Assembly (NCBI RefSeq): GCF_002215215.1
Contig: NZ_CP018632.1
Coordinates: 6,940,501-7,004,500 of the forward strand
Source: Granulosicoccus antarcticus IMCC3135
GTDB taxonomy: Bacteria; Pseudomonadota; Gammaproteobacteria; Granulosicoccales; Granulosicoccaceae
Length of the DNA: 64,000 nt
Direction: 5' to 3'
A program made the position numbers and the translations under genes. This document shows, piece by piece, positions 1 to 9,892 of the stretch. Every line of letters starts with the position of its first letter. Position 1 is the first letter of the stretch. The notes beneath the pieces are model-generated. The model had not been told where the DNA came from. It did not search any database and worked only from the letters and a program-made list of their open reading frames with translations.

Positions 1-1685
1 CGAGACAGCATGTCACCCGTTCGCAGCTTCTTTTGAAGCTCCGCCGTGACTTCGCACAGCAAACTATCACCAGCTGCATGGCCACACGTGTCATTGACTA
101 TCTTGAAGTTGTCCAGATCGAAAAAACACAAGGCATGTGTGCGTTTAGTGTCGACGGTAGCATCGAGCAGGGATCGCAGTCGCGTCTCGAAATGGAAGCG
201 GTTGATGGCTCCAGTCAGATGGTCGTAATTAGCCCGATATTCCAGTTCCGATGTCAGTTTGCGCTCGTTACTCACATCTTTCATTACCACGATACTGCCC
301 TGTCTGGCCCCATCCGCATTACTCATACTGGTAAGCGTCAGTTTCACGGCGACATCATTCAGATGCGGTAAACGCAACGATAAATCATATTCAGCCGTGT
401 CCTGCGAAGGCAGTGCCGCCAGGGCCATTTCGAACCCCGGGAACGAACCGTCACAGTCATCACTATCCGCCATCATCAGATAGTATTCGATCGGCTTGTT
501 CATTTCCCCCACACCGGATGTACACAACAGACGAGCAGCAGCGGCATTCATGTACACAATATAGCGGGCACTATCGAGTGAAATAACGGCATCACTGATG
601 GACGCCAGAGTTCGCTCGGCCTTCTCACGCTCGGTGTTGAGTACCTGCAGACTATCGAACAGCTCCGCCTGGGCTCGACGCCTACTGTATATGATCAACA
701 ACCCGGCAATGACAGCAATCAGCAATATCAGCAACACAGCCACTGTTCTTATCCAGTCAAATACCGGCATCAAAGGCTCCATAACCCACGATAGCTGCAA
801 ACTGCTACTACCCATGAGCCAGCTGCGTTCACTTTTCAGTGTCGCAAAACCAGCTTTGATTCCAGGCTGAGATGAAGCTGGCGTATTGCTGATCATGATC
901 TTTGACAAGCGTTGGCCGGAGCTAAGCGTGACACTCAGGGTTCCAGACAATGCCTCGCCATGAAACATCATCTCCGCCGGATCCAGAGAAACCCAGATAC
1001 CACCGGTAAAGAGCTGCCTGCGCTCCATGAGCGTCTCTGGCACTTGTTTGCCAAGATACAGCGGTTGAATCAACAGGTAGCGTGTATGAAACGGCCACCC
1101 AACAGGTGCCAGCGCTATGAAGGATTCACCGGTATCGATCGCAGATTCGAGCATCTTCTCGATCTCCTTTGAACCTGTCAGGTCCGCACCTAGCAGGATC
1201 TTGTGTGTGTCATCAAAGGGCGTGATGGAATGGATGGGCAGAATTCGTGCTTGCGAGCCAACCGGTACCTGAGCCCCCAGTGCCGAATAGTGATGGATGG
1301 AGAAAGAATCTCCAATCTTGCCCATCATCTGACGCTGATACTGCTCCCGCATGGGTGCAAAAACATCCTGGAACATACCCAGACTGTGCAGATAAGGAGA
1401 ATACTCACTGACTTGTTTGACGAAAGCTTCGATATCGGGATCAGTAAAGTCTTGCGAGACGTAGTGCATGGCCTCAATCGACTTGATGAAGCTGCGGGTT
1501 TCGGCGATATGCAAACCGGCTGCATTATTGATCTGCTGAGACTGACTCGTAAACGCAAGAACCTGCTCGCGCTCGCTGATCCGATAACCCCACGTCAGCG
1601 TACCCATCACGATAGCCAGCATCAGCGCAGCAATGAATAAAAGTTCGATGTGAGTAAAACCGGCTTTTAATGCATTGCGCTTCAT
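1..1685 (-). CDS. CHASE-PAS-GGDEF sensor diguanylate cyclase, 3' end outside window
   Basis: Reading the minus strand from the ATG at 1685 gives an open frame that runs off the left edge. A first membrane segment lies at about residues 10-28. It is followed by a roughly 270-residue extracytoplasmic region with a CHASE-like pattern (a central SLGMFQDVFAPM stretch, and a P-L-Y element before the second helix). The second membrane helix is at about 309-333, then a PAS-like segment from about 355. From about residue 485 the start of a GGDEF domain is clear (YDHLTGAINR, FFDLDNFK, ND..GH..GD). The window stops just before the GGDEF signature itself, so catalytic competence cannot be judged. Inferred role: a membrane receptor making c-di-GMP in response to an outside ligand. 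No clear Shine-Dalgarno precedes the ATG. Confidence 0.85.
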   Translation of the reverse strand, partial: MKRNALKAGFTHIELLFIAALMLAIVMGTLTWGYRISEREQVLAFTSQSQQINNAAGLHIAETRSFIKSIEAMHYVSQDFTDPDIEAFVKQVSEYSPYLHSLGMFQDVFAPMREQYQRQMMGKIGDSFSIHHYSALGAQVPVGSQARILPIHSITPFDDTHKILLGADLTGSKEIEKMLESAIDTGESFIALAPVGWPFHTRYLLIQPLYLGKQVPETLMERRQLFTGGIWVSLDPAEMMFHGEALSGTLSVTLSSGQRLSKIMISNTPASSQPGIKAGFATLKSERSWLMGSSSLQLSWVMEPLMPVFDWIRTVAVLLILLIAVIAGLLIIYSRRRAQAELFDSLQVLNTEREKAERTLASISDAVISLDSARYIVYMNAAAARLLCTSGVGEMNKPIEYYLMMADSDDCDGSFPGFEMALAALPSQDTAEYDLSLRLPHLNDVAVKLTLTSMSNADGARQGSIVVMKDVSNERKLTSELEYRANYDHLTGAINRFHFETRLRSLLDATVDTKRTHALCFFDLDNFKIVNDTCGHAAGDSLLCEVTAELQKKLRTGDMLS

Positions 1686-1854
1686 GGCGATGTGCCAACC
1701 AGGCCCCAGGTGAATTTGGTTGACGATCTTTCAAACGACAAGGAGATGGCTTCCAGATTTAGGCTATCCCCCTTTGGCGGTCAGATACTCCTGAATCTTG
1801 AGGTATTCGAGGCTATATCTGACATCGCCGCGCAAAATTCATACCAATGCACCA

Positions 1855-2763
1855 TCAAGCCAGCGCTGCCAGTGTGAACAGCGTCAGCACACTGGTGAAT
1901 ATCATGATCATGACGATCGCATCCGTTCGGACACCGTGTAACAGAGCCAGGCTGAATGCCATCGTGCCAGCAGGACCTGCCGAACCCAACAAAAACAGAG
2001 CACCATCACCTTCCATCAGGCCAAACAACCTCAGCCCCGCCCAAATGACCGCCGGGAACAATAGCAACTTGACCAGAGTGAACGTCACGATACTGCGGTC
2101 AATCACAAAAGTTGTCGTTGACATGACGACACCCAGTGCATACAGCGCCACGGGGGCTGCGGCCACGCCATTGAAATCCAGAAACGTCTGCAAGGGTGTG
2201 GGAATTTCGAATCGAGCCAGGCTGAATATCACCCCCAGAGCGATCGCATAGAGTAACGGTGTTTTGCCAATGGTCGTCACGACCTCCAGAGGCGCAACTC
2301 TACCCAGCTTGATCAGTTGCAGCGCAATCATGACGCCCGCAAAGGTCACCGTCGTGTCCATCGTCAGCACCGTTGTGATGGGCAGCACCCCGCTCTCGCC
2401 ATATAACAACAGGGAGATCGGCAAGACGTAGAAGGCGTTGTTGGCAAAAATTCCGCAAAAGGCCAGTAACACGGACTCATCCGCAGGTCGTTGAAAAACA
2501 CGACGAGCCAGTAAAAAACCCATAGTGAAGATGATTGCCTGCACGCTGGTATAGAGCAGAACCGCCGCCATGTTGAACTCATGTATGGGGGCATTGGCGA
2601 GCAGGTCGAACAACAGAGCAGGCAGGAATACCGTCAGCGAAATACGATTGATCAGGCGCGCCTCTGCAATGCTGGTGCGCCCCGCTCGCCCCATCGCATA
2701 GCCAACTGCAATGATGCCGAACACGGGTAGTATCGGATCAGCAAGAACGGTCAGAATGTTCAA
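1855..2763 (-). CDS. AEC (auxin efflux carrier) family permease
   Basis: A 302-residue, almost wholly hydrophobic protein with about ten membrane helices, matching the length and layout of the bacterial AEC/YfdV-like family. The N-terminal PVFGIIAVGYAMGR and the central break with LPISLLL are typical of the family. Characterised members export or import small organic acids such as malate or malonate; the substrate here is unknown. The frame opens at a TTG (2763), and no better start is visible near the first helix. It lies alone between the CHASE-GGDEF gene and an alpha/beta hydrolase, both on the same strand, with no tight coupling to either. Confidence 0.8.
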   Translation of the reverse strand: MNILTVLADPILPVFGIIAVGYAMGRAGRTSIAEARLINRISLTVFLPALLFDLLANAPIHEFNMAAVLLYTSVQAIIFTMGFLLARRVFQRPADESVLLAFCGIFANNAFYVLPISLLLYGESGVLPITTVLTMDTTVTFAGVMIALQLIKLGRVAPLEVVTTIGKTPLLYAIALGVIFSLARFEIPTPLQTFLDFNGVAAAPVALYALGVVMSTTTFVIDRSIVTFTLVKLLLFPAVIWAGLRLFGLMEGDGALFLLGSAGPAGTMAFSLALLHGVRTDAIVMIMIFTSVLTLFTLAALA

Positions 2764-2928
2764 TCGGTTCTACTCGTAGCCCAGGTTTGCCGCAGCCGAG
2801 CCTGCGAGACATCAAGGGCATATAGTGCCACAAATGATACCTTCAGCTTCTACTTCCTGATTCCTCTACTACTCCTCGAGATCCGTTATGCCTGCAAACC
2901 CTCAAGAGTTGCAGCCTGAAGTGAGGGA

Positions 2929-3867
2929 CTACCTGGATTCGACACTAGCCAGCCAGTCTGCGACTTTGGGCCAGATTTCTCGCGCCGCTGGTCGTGAGCT
3001 GATCAGGCGAGAGTGCGTATAGTCCTCAGCGAAATTTTCACTCAAACCGCATTCCTGCCAGACATTGTCAACACCCGGTAGCAGCGCATGCAATTTTCGG
3101 CAAGCTGGTGCGGGGGCAATGAAACGATCACCTGAACCTGCCAGACCCAACACAGGTACACAACTTAACGTTGGATGCTTCTGTAGAGCTTGAAGGTAAT
3201 CAAAGTTATTGCGCCCCTGCCAGCCTCCCTGCAAGTTCCACCGATACCACTGCAACATGACGGCAGCAACCTCGTTTTCAGGTCCCAGTCGCAGTGCTCT
3301 TGCAGGCACATAGCCCAGCATTCTGGTCAACAGTTGAAACATTCGGAGTGTCATCCGGTGTGTAAAAGGCTTGGCAGCGTCGCAGGCCTGACTGCCCAGC
3401 ATGACCAGTGAATGTAACTGACTGGTGAGTTCAGGCTTTCGAGCCACAGCCATCAGTGCCGCCAGACCACCTCCGCTGTGACCCACCCAGTGAACTTTGC
3501 CATCACCTCTGGCCTCCACATACTCCAATGCTGCAAGCGTACCGGACAAAAACAGTTCTTCGAAATCTGGCTCTGGCTGCACCTTGCTACTGCAACCATG
3601 CCCCTCGAAATCTATCAGCCAACAGGCATGACCGCGTTCGGCAAGGTAACGGGCCAGACCACTACAGGTGCGATAGTTTGAGAACGTCCCGTGAGCCAGC
3701 AAGACATCGGCTTTACGCACAGTTTCACTATCCTGTGCAGGGCAGACATGATGCAGCACCAGCTGCGCACCACGATCGGTTTGCAACGCTATGCGTGCGT
3801 GTATCCAGTCTGGCTTGTCACCAGACTGATCGTCCACCGGGTTTTTCTCAAGCAGCTTGTTAAACAA
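2929..3867 (-). CDS. Alpha/beta-fold hydrolase
   Basis: About 312 residues with an alpha/beta hydrolase core: an HG oxyanion element near residue 59, the nucleophile elbow GHSGG (Ser about 131), and a late region able to supply Asp and His. No signal peptide is visible, so it is probably cytoplasmic. It overlaps the end of the upstream radical SAM gene by 8 bp, so the two are almost certainly co-transcribed and may act on the same lipid-like or ester substrate (inference). The frame opens at a TTG at 3867 lacking a clear ribosome site. A GTG ten codons later is an alternative start. The precise substrate cannot be assigned. Confidence 0.75.
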   Translation of the reverse strand: MFNKLLEKNPVDDQSGDKPDWIHARIALQTDRGAQLVLHHVCPAQDSETVRKADVLLAHGTFSNYRTCSGLARYLAERGHACWLIDFEGHGCSSKVQPEPDFEELFLSGTLAALEYVEARGDGKVHWVGHSGGGLAALMAVARKPELTSQLHSLVMLGSQACDAAKPFTHRMTLRMFQLLTRMLGYVPARALRLGPENEVAAVMLQWYRWNLQGGWQGRNNFDYLQALQKHPTLSCVPVLGLAGSGDRFIAPAPACRKLHALLPGVDNVWQECGLSENFAEDYTHSRLISSRPAAREIWPKVADWLASVESR

Positions 3868-5344
3868 CAGTGATCGGAATGTTTTTCAGGCCACTTGACT
3901 TGCCCACCTTACTGCCTCGAACCTGTTCAAGACGCTTGCTTGCTATCAGCGACTGGAACATGGGTATATAGTATTGGCCTGCCCCCGTAAAATGGATAGC
4001 CTGATCATCAATGCGTATCCAGTCACGCGCATCCAGAGCATCCCAGACAGGCTCGAAGGTCTCCAGCAGGTTCTCTGCAAATATCTGCTTATAGACAACA
4101 TGATCGATACGCATGGTCTGCATGGATTGAAACAACCAGGCCAGTTTCACATCGTCATGCTTATAGATAAATCCACGTCCGACCGGAAATTCTCCCCGAT
4201 CCAGCATGTCGCAATAGTCCTTCAGCGATGTCTGGTTCATATAGATCCAGCAACGATCATCTGGGCTGAGACTGTTGGGATGAAAATTGACCGCGGCAAA
4301 GCCAATGCCACAAACCTGACTGATTTCATTAACACGACCATTATCGTGCTGCACGAAGTCATGCATATTGTGCTCGTAGTTGTACGAACTCAATCGATCT
4401 GTCTCCGCATCTTTCGGTAAACGACGCCAATCATAGACGGTCACCTGCTCAAAGCCGGCGCTACGCATGAACTCATTGGCAGCCAGATACATTTCAATAT
4501 TGTCTGGAATGGTGGGTAAAAGCTTGCGTTGCGCAGGAGCTGAGAAATTACTGCGCCCGGCGATATTCAACTCATAATGCGTAATGTGATGAACCCCTGC
4601 ATCAGTGGCCCGTTGTAGATCACCCAACATGTCTTCCATGGTCTGCTCAGGCCAGCCATAGATAAGATCAACACTGTTAGCCAGCCCGTACTTGTGACAC
4701 AACTCCAGGGAGTTGTGCACCTGATCCAGCTTCTGATGACGACCACTGTAGTGAATCAGCTTGTCATTGAATTGTTGTACGCCAATACTGACCCTGTTGA
4801 ATCCAGCCTCTTTCATGGCCCTGATCTTGGGTTCACTGAAGAGCTGCGGAATACCCTCAAGTGTTATTTCTATGTCCGATGGCACGCTGCCATACAGATC
4901 ATCGACCATTTGCATCAGCCGACCGTAGTGCTCCGGGCGATACAGATTGGGAGTACCACCACCAAAGTAGATACTACCCAGAGTGTCATCAGCGTAATAG
5001 GGTCGATAGAGTTCGAACTCTTTCTGAAGGTAGTCTAGATAAGTCTCTACACCGCGATTACCTTCGTAATCCTCGCTTGGAAACAGACAAAAGCCACACC
5101 GCGCTGGCTTGGTCTTGATACAAAATGGCGTACCGACGTAGAGATTCACATCAAACTGTGTATTACGTGAATAAGCTGCACGTTCTTCGAGAAGCAGACT
5201 GGTAGGCGAACTCAGAGGCTTCCAGTACATGGGAGACGGATGACCGTGGAGTACCTTGTTCGACTGCCTTCGAAACTCTTCGCGCGACAGGAACTCATCA
5301 ACTTCATTCTTGTTGGGTGCTGGAACATTTTTTGGATCAGACAA
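3860..5344 (-). CDS. HemN-like (coproporphyrinogen III oxidase family) radical SAM protein with atypical cysteine spacing
   Basis: A 494-residue radical SAM protein of the HemN/HemW superfamily. Visible are YFGGGTPN (about 126-134), the E.TLEG.P element, NRVSIGVQQF, and the LIYGWPEQT strand. The cluster cysteines are C75, C83 and C86, that is CX7CX2C, rather than the CX3CX2C of HemN/HemW. True coproporphyrinogen oxidation is therefore not assured; other HemN-like enzymes are methyltransferases or cyclopropanases. The start is a TTG at 5344, supported by an AGGAG ribosome site eight bases upstream. It overlaps the downstream alpha/beta hydrolase gene, forming a two-gene unit. Function remains open. 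Confidence 0.8.
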   Translation of the reverse strand: MSDPKNVPAPNKNEVDEFLSREEFRRQSNKVLHGHPSPMYWKPLSSPTSLLLEERAAYSRNTQFDVNLYVGTPFCIKTKPARCGFCLFPSEDYEGNRGVETYLDYLQKEFELYRPYYADDTLGSIYFGGGTPNLYRPEHYGRLMQMVDDLYGSVPSDIEITLEGIPQLFSEPKIRAMKEAGFNRVSIGVQQFNDKLIHYSGRHQKLDQVHNSLELCHKYGLANSVDLIYGWPEQTMEDMLGDLQRATDAGVHHITHYELNIAGRSNFSAPAQRKLLPTIPDNIEMYLAANEFMRSAGFEQVTVYDWRRLPKDAETDRLSSYNYEHNMHDFVQHDNGRVNEISQVCGIGFAAVNFHPNSLSPDDRCWIYMNQTSLKDYCDMLDRGEFPVGRGFIYKHDDVKLAWLFQSMQTMRIDHVVYKQIFAENLLETFEPVWDALDARDWIRIDDQAIHFTGAGQYYIPMFQSLIASKRLEQVRGSKVGKSSGLKNIPITVV

Positions 5345-5552
5345 TTGCGAATCTCCTGAAATGCAGATCCATTCGCATTTTTCGCTAGGTAGGTTGAATT
5401 ATGCTTTCAAATACCATGCTTTAATAACAGGTTACATGTCTACCTCTTAAAGTGTTAATAATTGCAAACACTTATTCCGCTACCTTGCCTCATTCCAAAG
5501 TAACTGTTGGGCTTCTTACCCGGTTTCCATGTTCGGAGTGACAGGCAAATTG

Positions 5553-7853
5553 TCAGGCTACGCGGGCCAGGGACCAGTCGGTGGCAAACAGCATCGGCAT
5601 TTTTGATGCTTCAACAGGACGACTGAAATAGTAGCCCTGAATATAGGGGCAACCCCTTTCTCGCAGGACTTCAAGCTGATCTGCGCTCTCCACACCCTCG
5701 GCAACGATGTCGTACCCCAGGCCAAGCGCCAGATCAATGATGGCTCGCACCATAAGCTGCGATGCAGGCTCACTGGCAACACCATCAATGAATGACTTGT
5801 CGATCTTCAGAGTGTCTACCTCCAGATTCCCCAGCACCGACAACGATGAATAACCGGTACCAAAATCATCGATGGCAATCCTCACCCCTCGGCTTCTGAG
5901 CTCATGGCATATCAGTCTATGCTCTTCAGGGTCGCGACTGAGACTTTCTGTTATCTCGATTTCTATATCCTGGAATCTCAACTGATGCAGTTCTATCGTT
6001 TTTACGATGAAGTTACAAAAATTGGCGGCGATGAAATGATCTCCAGAAATATTGACCGCCATGCTCAGCTTCAGGCCCATATTGTTCCACTCACGTAGTT
6101 GAGTGCAGGCCGTGGCAAACACCCACTCACCGATCTCCTTGATCATGCCAACCCGCTCAGCCGTTGATATGAAAAGATCGGGTTGAATCATGCCTCTTTC
6201 AGGATGTCTCCAGCGTATCAGGGCCTCCACACCCATCAAGCAGTTGTCACGTATATTGATCTTGGGTTGATACCAGAGTTCGAATTGCCCTTCAGCCAAA
6301 GCCTGGCGCAAGTCTGCCTCCAGACGGACACGCTCCTGACTCTCAGATGCCATTTCAGGCTGGTAAAAGGCATAACTCTGCTTGCCTGCCAATTTGACTG
6401 TATACATTGCCATATCCGCACACTTGACCAGATCATCCGCCAGCCTGGCGTTATCGGGATACAGTGCAACACCAATACTCAATCTGGGATGAATCCTGTG
6501 ATTGTTCAGTTGCACTGCCTGTTGTGTATATCCCATGCAACGAAGCACCATATCCTCTACCGATTCGCGCATAGCGACATCACTGATCAGCAAACAGAAT
6601 TCATCGCCTCCCAAACGAGCAGCCATATCGGTTCGCCGGGTAATTTCACGCAAAAAATTCGCAAAGTGCGTTAAGTACGCATCACCCGAAGCATGACCAT
6701 AGGAGTCATTGACCCCCTTGAAATCATCAAGGTCTATATAGATGATCGCAAATTCCTGTCCACGCATTTCCGACTGGATGATTTCAGCATCCAGACGCTC
6801 ATGAAAATGCGCTCGATTAGCCAGGCCGGTTAATTCGTCATAATAGGCCATGCTGTAGATTTTCTGCTCGGCCGACTTGATATCGGTGATGTCCTGAACT
6901 GCCCCAAGCAAGGTGTCGCGACCCTCTGAATCGCTGATGAGCTTGACCATGAGGCGCATGTCTCGCAGGCCGCTATCATTTGGGGCGTACACTCGGCACT
7001 CCACTTCGACATCCTCACCTGTTTCAATAACACGGGTACAGGCATTCTCCACTTTCAGTCTGTCGTGATGATGAATTCTGGAGAAGGTGGCTCTGATGTC
7101 CACCTTTGAGATATCCACATCGGAGGAGTCGTAACCAAACATGATCGACAAACGCGTTGACAGACTGACTGATCTGGACCTGAGATCCCACTGCCAGTAA
7201 CCTAGCTTCGCCATTTGCTCGGTGGTACGAATCAGCTCAAGATTGTTCTCCTGCGAGTCCTGCCTGAGCCGCAACAAGTCAATATAGTTCTTGCCTACTT
7301 CTCTGCCACAACTGATCAGAAAACCAAAAACGAAGCAGCTGAACAGGGCCAGCTCGTACGCAAAAGCGCTACCATCAAACAGCAGACGCAAAACGACAGA
7401 GGCAAAAATCAGTATCTGAAACTTGTTACTGAGACGCAAGTCATAGGGTAGCGATGCCAACGCACCACCGGCCACCGCACCGAGAGTCAGTACCAGTAAC
7501 ACCTGATGTGCCTGATCGGTTTCGGGGTAGATCAGCCACATGGCTGATGCCCAGGCAGTAGCCGAGGCTAGTGCACCAATAGCAAAACGTCGCGACCAAT
7601 GGTGAACGTGCTGTTGGCGCGAGACTGACCTTTTGAACAATTGGCAATCCAGCGCCCGAAGCAGATAGGCAACGTACAGAGCGCCAAACCATATCCAGAC
7701 ACCGACCGGCGAACTCGCCAGGGGACCAAAAGTATAAACACCCACCCCGGCTGCCAGTAGCGAACCTGCAACCGAAAACTTGACGCCCTTGTACAGGAGA
7801 ACGTTCTGGTTGTGCCTTATCGCATTATTCCTGGCTAAGGTGGTGCTGCCCAT
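5553..7853 (-). CDS. Membrane PAS-GGDEF-EAL c-di-GMP turnover protein
   Basis: A 766-residue protein. The first roughly 195 residues hold several membrane helices (a MASE-like sensor). A PAS domain follows at about 205-325, GGDEF at about 335-500 and EAL at about 510-760. The cyclase signature GGDEF is intact near residue 415, with an RXXD inhibitory-site motif (RRTD) five residues before it. The EAL domain retains EALIRW (about 542), VNIS, EITES, DDFGTGYSSL, the KIDKSF lysine and AEGVE, so phosphodiesterase activity is expected too. Both halves therefore look competent; which dominates cannot be told from sequence. It is a single gene, with 195 bp separating it from the ABC transporter operon. 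Confidence 0.92.
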   Translation of the reverse strand: MGSTTLARNNAIRHNQNVLLYKGVKFSVAGSLLAAGVGVYTFGPLASSPVGVWIWFGALYVAYLLRALDCQLFKRSVSRQQHVHHWSRRFAIGALASATAWASAMWLIYPETDQAHQVLLVLTLGAVAGGALASLPYDLRLSNKFQILIFASVVLRLLFDGSAFAYELALFSCFVFGFLISCGREVGKNYIDLLRLRQDSQENNLELIRTTEQMAKLGYWQWDLRSRSVSLSTRLSIMFGYDSSDVDISKVDIRATFSRIHHHDRLKVENACTRVIETGEDVEVECRVYAPNDSGLRDMRLMVKLISDSEGRDTLLGAVQDITDIKSAEQKIYSMAYYDELTGLANRAHFHERLDAEIIQSEMRGQEFAIIYIDLDDFKGVNDSYGHASGDAYLTHFANFLREITRRTDMAARLGGDEFCLLISDVAMRESVEDMVLRCMGYTQQAVQLNNHRIHPRLSIGVALYPDNARLADDLVKCADMAMYTVKLAGKQSYAFYQPEMASESQERVRLEADLRQALAEGQFELWYQPKINIRDNCLMGVEALIRWRHPERGMIQPDLFISTAERVGMIKEIGEWVFATACTQLREWNNMGLKLSMAVNISGDHFIAANFCNFIVKTIELHQLRFQDIEIEITESLSRDPEEHRLICHELRSRGVRIAIDDFGTGYSSLSVLGNLEVDTLKIDKSFIDGVASEPASQLMVRAIIDLALGLGYDIVAEGVESADQLEVLRERGCPYIQGYYFSRPVEASKMPMLFATDWSLARVA

Positions 7854-8048
7854 CAGTGAGTTGCTCAGATGCTATGGCAAGTGATACGGCATCCTTGATA
7901 TTCCCGTCCGACTCGCTACCCGTACCAGATCGGCGGAAACCAGAATGACTTTAGCGGCTTACCAATTAATCTTCTGAGTAAACCACCTAAAAATGTAACC
8001 TATGGACAGATCCATACTGCGCGGCTTCACAACATTGCCGAACAGCAC

Positions 8049-8933
8049 TCAGCGCGTGTCGGCCTGATACTCCAGTCGACGAAACAGCATCGACAGTACA
8101 AAACAGATCAGGAAATAGAAGGCGGCAGTCGTAATCCAGGCCTCAAAAATGGCTCGGGTGGAAGCAACCAGCTCCACCGTTTTGAAGGTCAGCTCCTGCA
8201 CCGATATCAAAGAGATGATGGAACTGTCCTTGATGAGGGAGATGAACTGGTTAGCCATGGGTGGCACGACTTTTTTCATCGCTTGTGGCAATACGATAAA
8301 TCGCATCTGGTCGATGCGTGACATGCCAATGGATTGAGCCGCTTCGTGCTGTCCTTTGCCAATCGACTGAATGCCCGCTCGTACTATCTCACCAACAAAG
8401 GCGCTTTCGAATAGCGCCAGCACGATAACACCGGACACCAGCGAAGGAAATCGGCGCATGTCACCAAAGAAAAACTCCCAGGCAGCCTTGTCCTCGGAGC
8501 GAGCGATGGCTCTTGCCCATGATTCGATATTGAAGGCAACGACGAGTTGCTCGGAAAGAAAGAAGTAGAAAATGAAGATGACAACAACAGGTGGGATATT
8601 GCGCAGAAACTCAAGGTAGGTTCTTGCCAACATCCGGATAGCCAGATTGGTGGAGCATCTGGCAATACCGAGCAAGGTTCCCAGCACAATTGCCAGGACA
8701 CTGGCATACACACTGACTCTAAGGGTGGTTATGACACCTTGCAGCAATATATTGGGGACCCAGCTTTGCGTCTCCTCATTCCAGCGCAGAATGTAGTTGG
8801 GGATGATTTCCCATCGCCACTTGTAATTCAGTGCACCATCAATGCGATACCAGACGATTGCCACAAACGCGGCAAGCACGACCAGGATGAGCACATCCAG
8901 CCAGTGAAATCGCTTGAGAGTCCGAGAGATCAT
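8049..8933 (-). CDS. Polar amino-acid ABC transporter permease (second permease)
   Basis: A HisM/GltK-type inner-membrane permease of about 294 residues with the EAA-loop pattern (EAAQSIGMSRIDQMRFIVLPQA), which docks onto the ATPase. The N-terminal extension before the first conserved helix is long, as in glutamate/aspartate-type permeases. I chose the ATG at 8933: the alternative TTG at 8954 falls inside the stem-loop 8942-8968. It is the last gene of a four-gene operon (ATPase, permease, binding protein, permease), separated from the binding-protein gene by that stem-loop. Substrate class, polar amino acid, follows from the family; the exact ligand is unknown. Confidence 0.88.
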   Translation of the reverse strand: MISRTLKRFHWLDVLILVVLAAFVAIVWYRIDGALNYKWRWEIIPNYILRWNEETQSWVPNILLQGVITTLRVSVYASVLAIVLGTLLGIARCSTNLAIRMLARTYLEFLRNIPPVVVIFIFYFFLSEQLVVAFNIESWARAIARSEDKAAWEFFFGDMRRFPSLVSGVIVLALFESAFVGEIVRAGIQSIGKGQHEAAQSIGMSRIDQMRFIVLPQAMKKVVPPMANQFISLIKDSSIISLISVQELTFKTVELVASTRAIFEAWITTAAFYFLICFVLSMLFRRLEYQADTR

Positions 8934-8941
8934 GAGGTCAA

Positions 8942-8968
8942 TACGGCGAGCCAATCAGACTCGCCGTA
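8942..8968 (-). promoter_or_regulatory. Intercistronic stem-loop
   Basis: A perfect 9-bp inverted repeat, TACGGCGAG at 8942-8950 and CTCGCCGTA at 8960-8968 with a 9-nt loop, lies between the binding-protein gene and the last permease gene. There is no T-run, so it is not a strong terminator. Such hairpins after binding-protein genes often protect the upstream message and lower expression of the genes behind them; that role here is inferred. Confidence 0.6.
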
Positions 8969-8981
8969 ATATCATCAGACT

Positions 8982-9833
8982 CTATTTTTCACTGACTTGA
9001 TCAGCCCAATCATTACCTTTGAACCAGTAATCATTGCGCTTTTTCAACCAGCCGTTACGGGTGTAGTTGTTGATCCAGTTGTTGAAGTAGTTCAACGCAT
9101 CCGGATCCCCCTTGCGCAAACCGAAGGCCTCTCCGGTAGCAGAGAAAGTACGATCGAAGGGTACCGACAAGGTGTCAGGATAGCGACGTGCCTCGTCAGA
9201 TGGAGATGGCTCAGATGCCATGGTTGCATGTGCCTTGCCATTGAGGACTTCCTGCGTGGAAGCACCATCTTCATCAAATAGCAACAGTTCGGCCTCAGGG
9301 AACATCTCGGCAATCAAGGCTGCCGGCGTAGCACCACGGCGGGCAGCAAAAGTGATGTCGGGGCTGTTGTAATCTTCAACCTGCATACCGGCCGTCATTT
9401 TGGTATTAGACAGCAATGTCACTCCGGAAAATGCATAAGGGTTGGAGAAGTTGATGGTCAGATTACGCTCGGGGGTCGTTGTCATGCCACTGATGATGAC
9501 ATCGAACTTGCCAGACATCAGCGCCGGAATGATGCCGTCCCATGAGGTAGGAATGAACTCGGCTTCAACGCCCATATCCGCTGCCAGCTTGTTGCCGACA
9601 TCCAGTTCGAATCCGATAAGCTCACCATTCTTGTCACGCATCGACCATGGCGTAAAAATGGACAGTCCAATCTTGATGGCGCCGCGTTCCTTGATGGTTT
9701 CGATCACGCTGGCGGAGGCCAAAGCCTGTTGCGCCTGTTGAGCCGATGCCACGGCACTAAAGGCAATTCCCAGCAACAGGACTGCCAGACTGGCCCCCAT
9801 GCGTCGAGTAATTTTAGACGTGATTCTGTTCAT
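8982..9833 (-). CDS. Polar amino-acid ABC transporter periplasmic binding protein
   Basis: Starting at the ATG 9833 (good AGGGGA ribosome site) the product has a Sec signal peptide: positive n-region, hydrophobic core, and cleavage near ASAQQ. It is followed by an SBP family 3 fold: GAIKIGLSIFTPW, GFELDVGNKLA, SWDGIIPALMSGKFDVIISGMT.T.ER pattern, and R.G..P. It binds an amino acid in the periplasm and delivers it to the two flanking permeases. The frame extends further upstream, but that stretch has no signal-peptide character. The four genes stand divergent to a catabolic operon starting at 11655, suggesting that the transported compound is the substrate of those enzymes (inference). Confidence 0.9.
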   Translation of the reverse strand: MNRITSKITRRMGASLAVLLLGIAFSAVASAQQAQQALASASVIETIKERGAIKIGLSIFTPWSMRDKNGELIGFELDVGNKLAADMGVEAEFIPTSWDGIIPALMSGKFDVIISGMTTTPERNLTINFSNPYAFSGVTLLSNTKMTAGMQVEDYNSPDITFAARRGATPAALIAEMFPEAELLLFDEDGASTQEVLNGKAHATMASEPSPSDEARRYPDTLSVPFDRTFSATGEAFGLRKGDPDALNYFNNWINNYTRNGWLKKRNDYWFKGNDWADQVSEK

Positions 9834-9892
9834 GTTCTGAATAGTTCCCCTGAAATTGACTAAGTACCCTGGGTGGGCGTGTGACAGCTTGA

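Noticed and set aside
1203-1640. 145-codon open frame on the plus strand
   Set aside because: It is antisense to the well-supported CHASE region of the minus-strand sensor gene.
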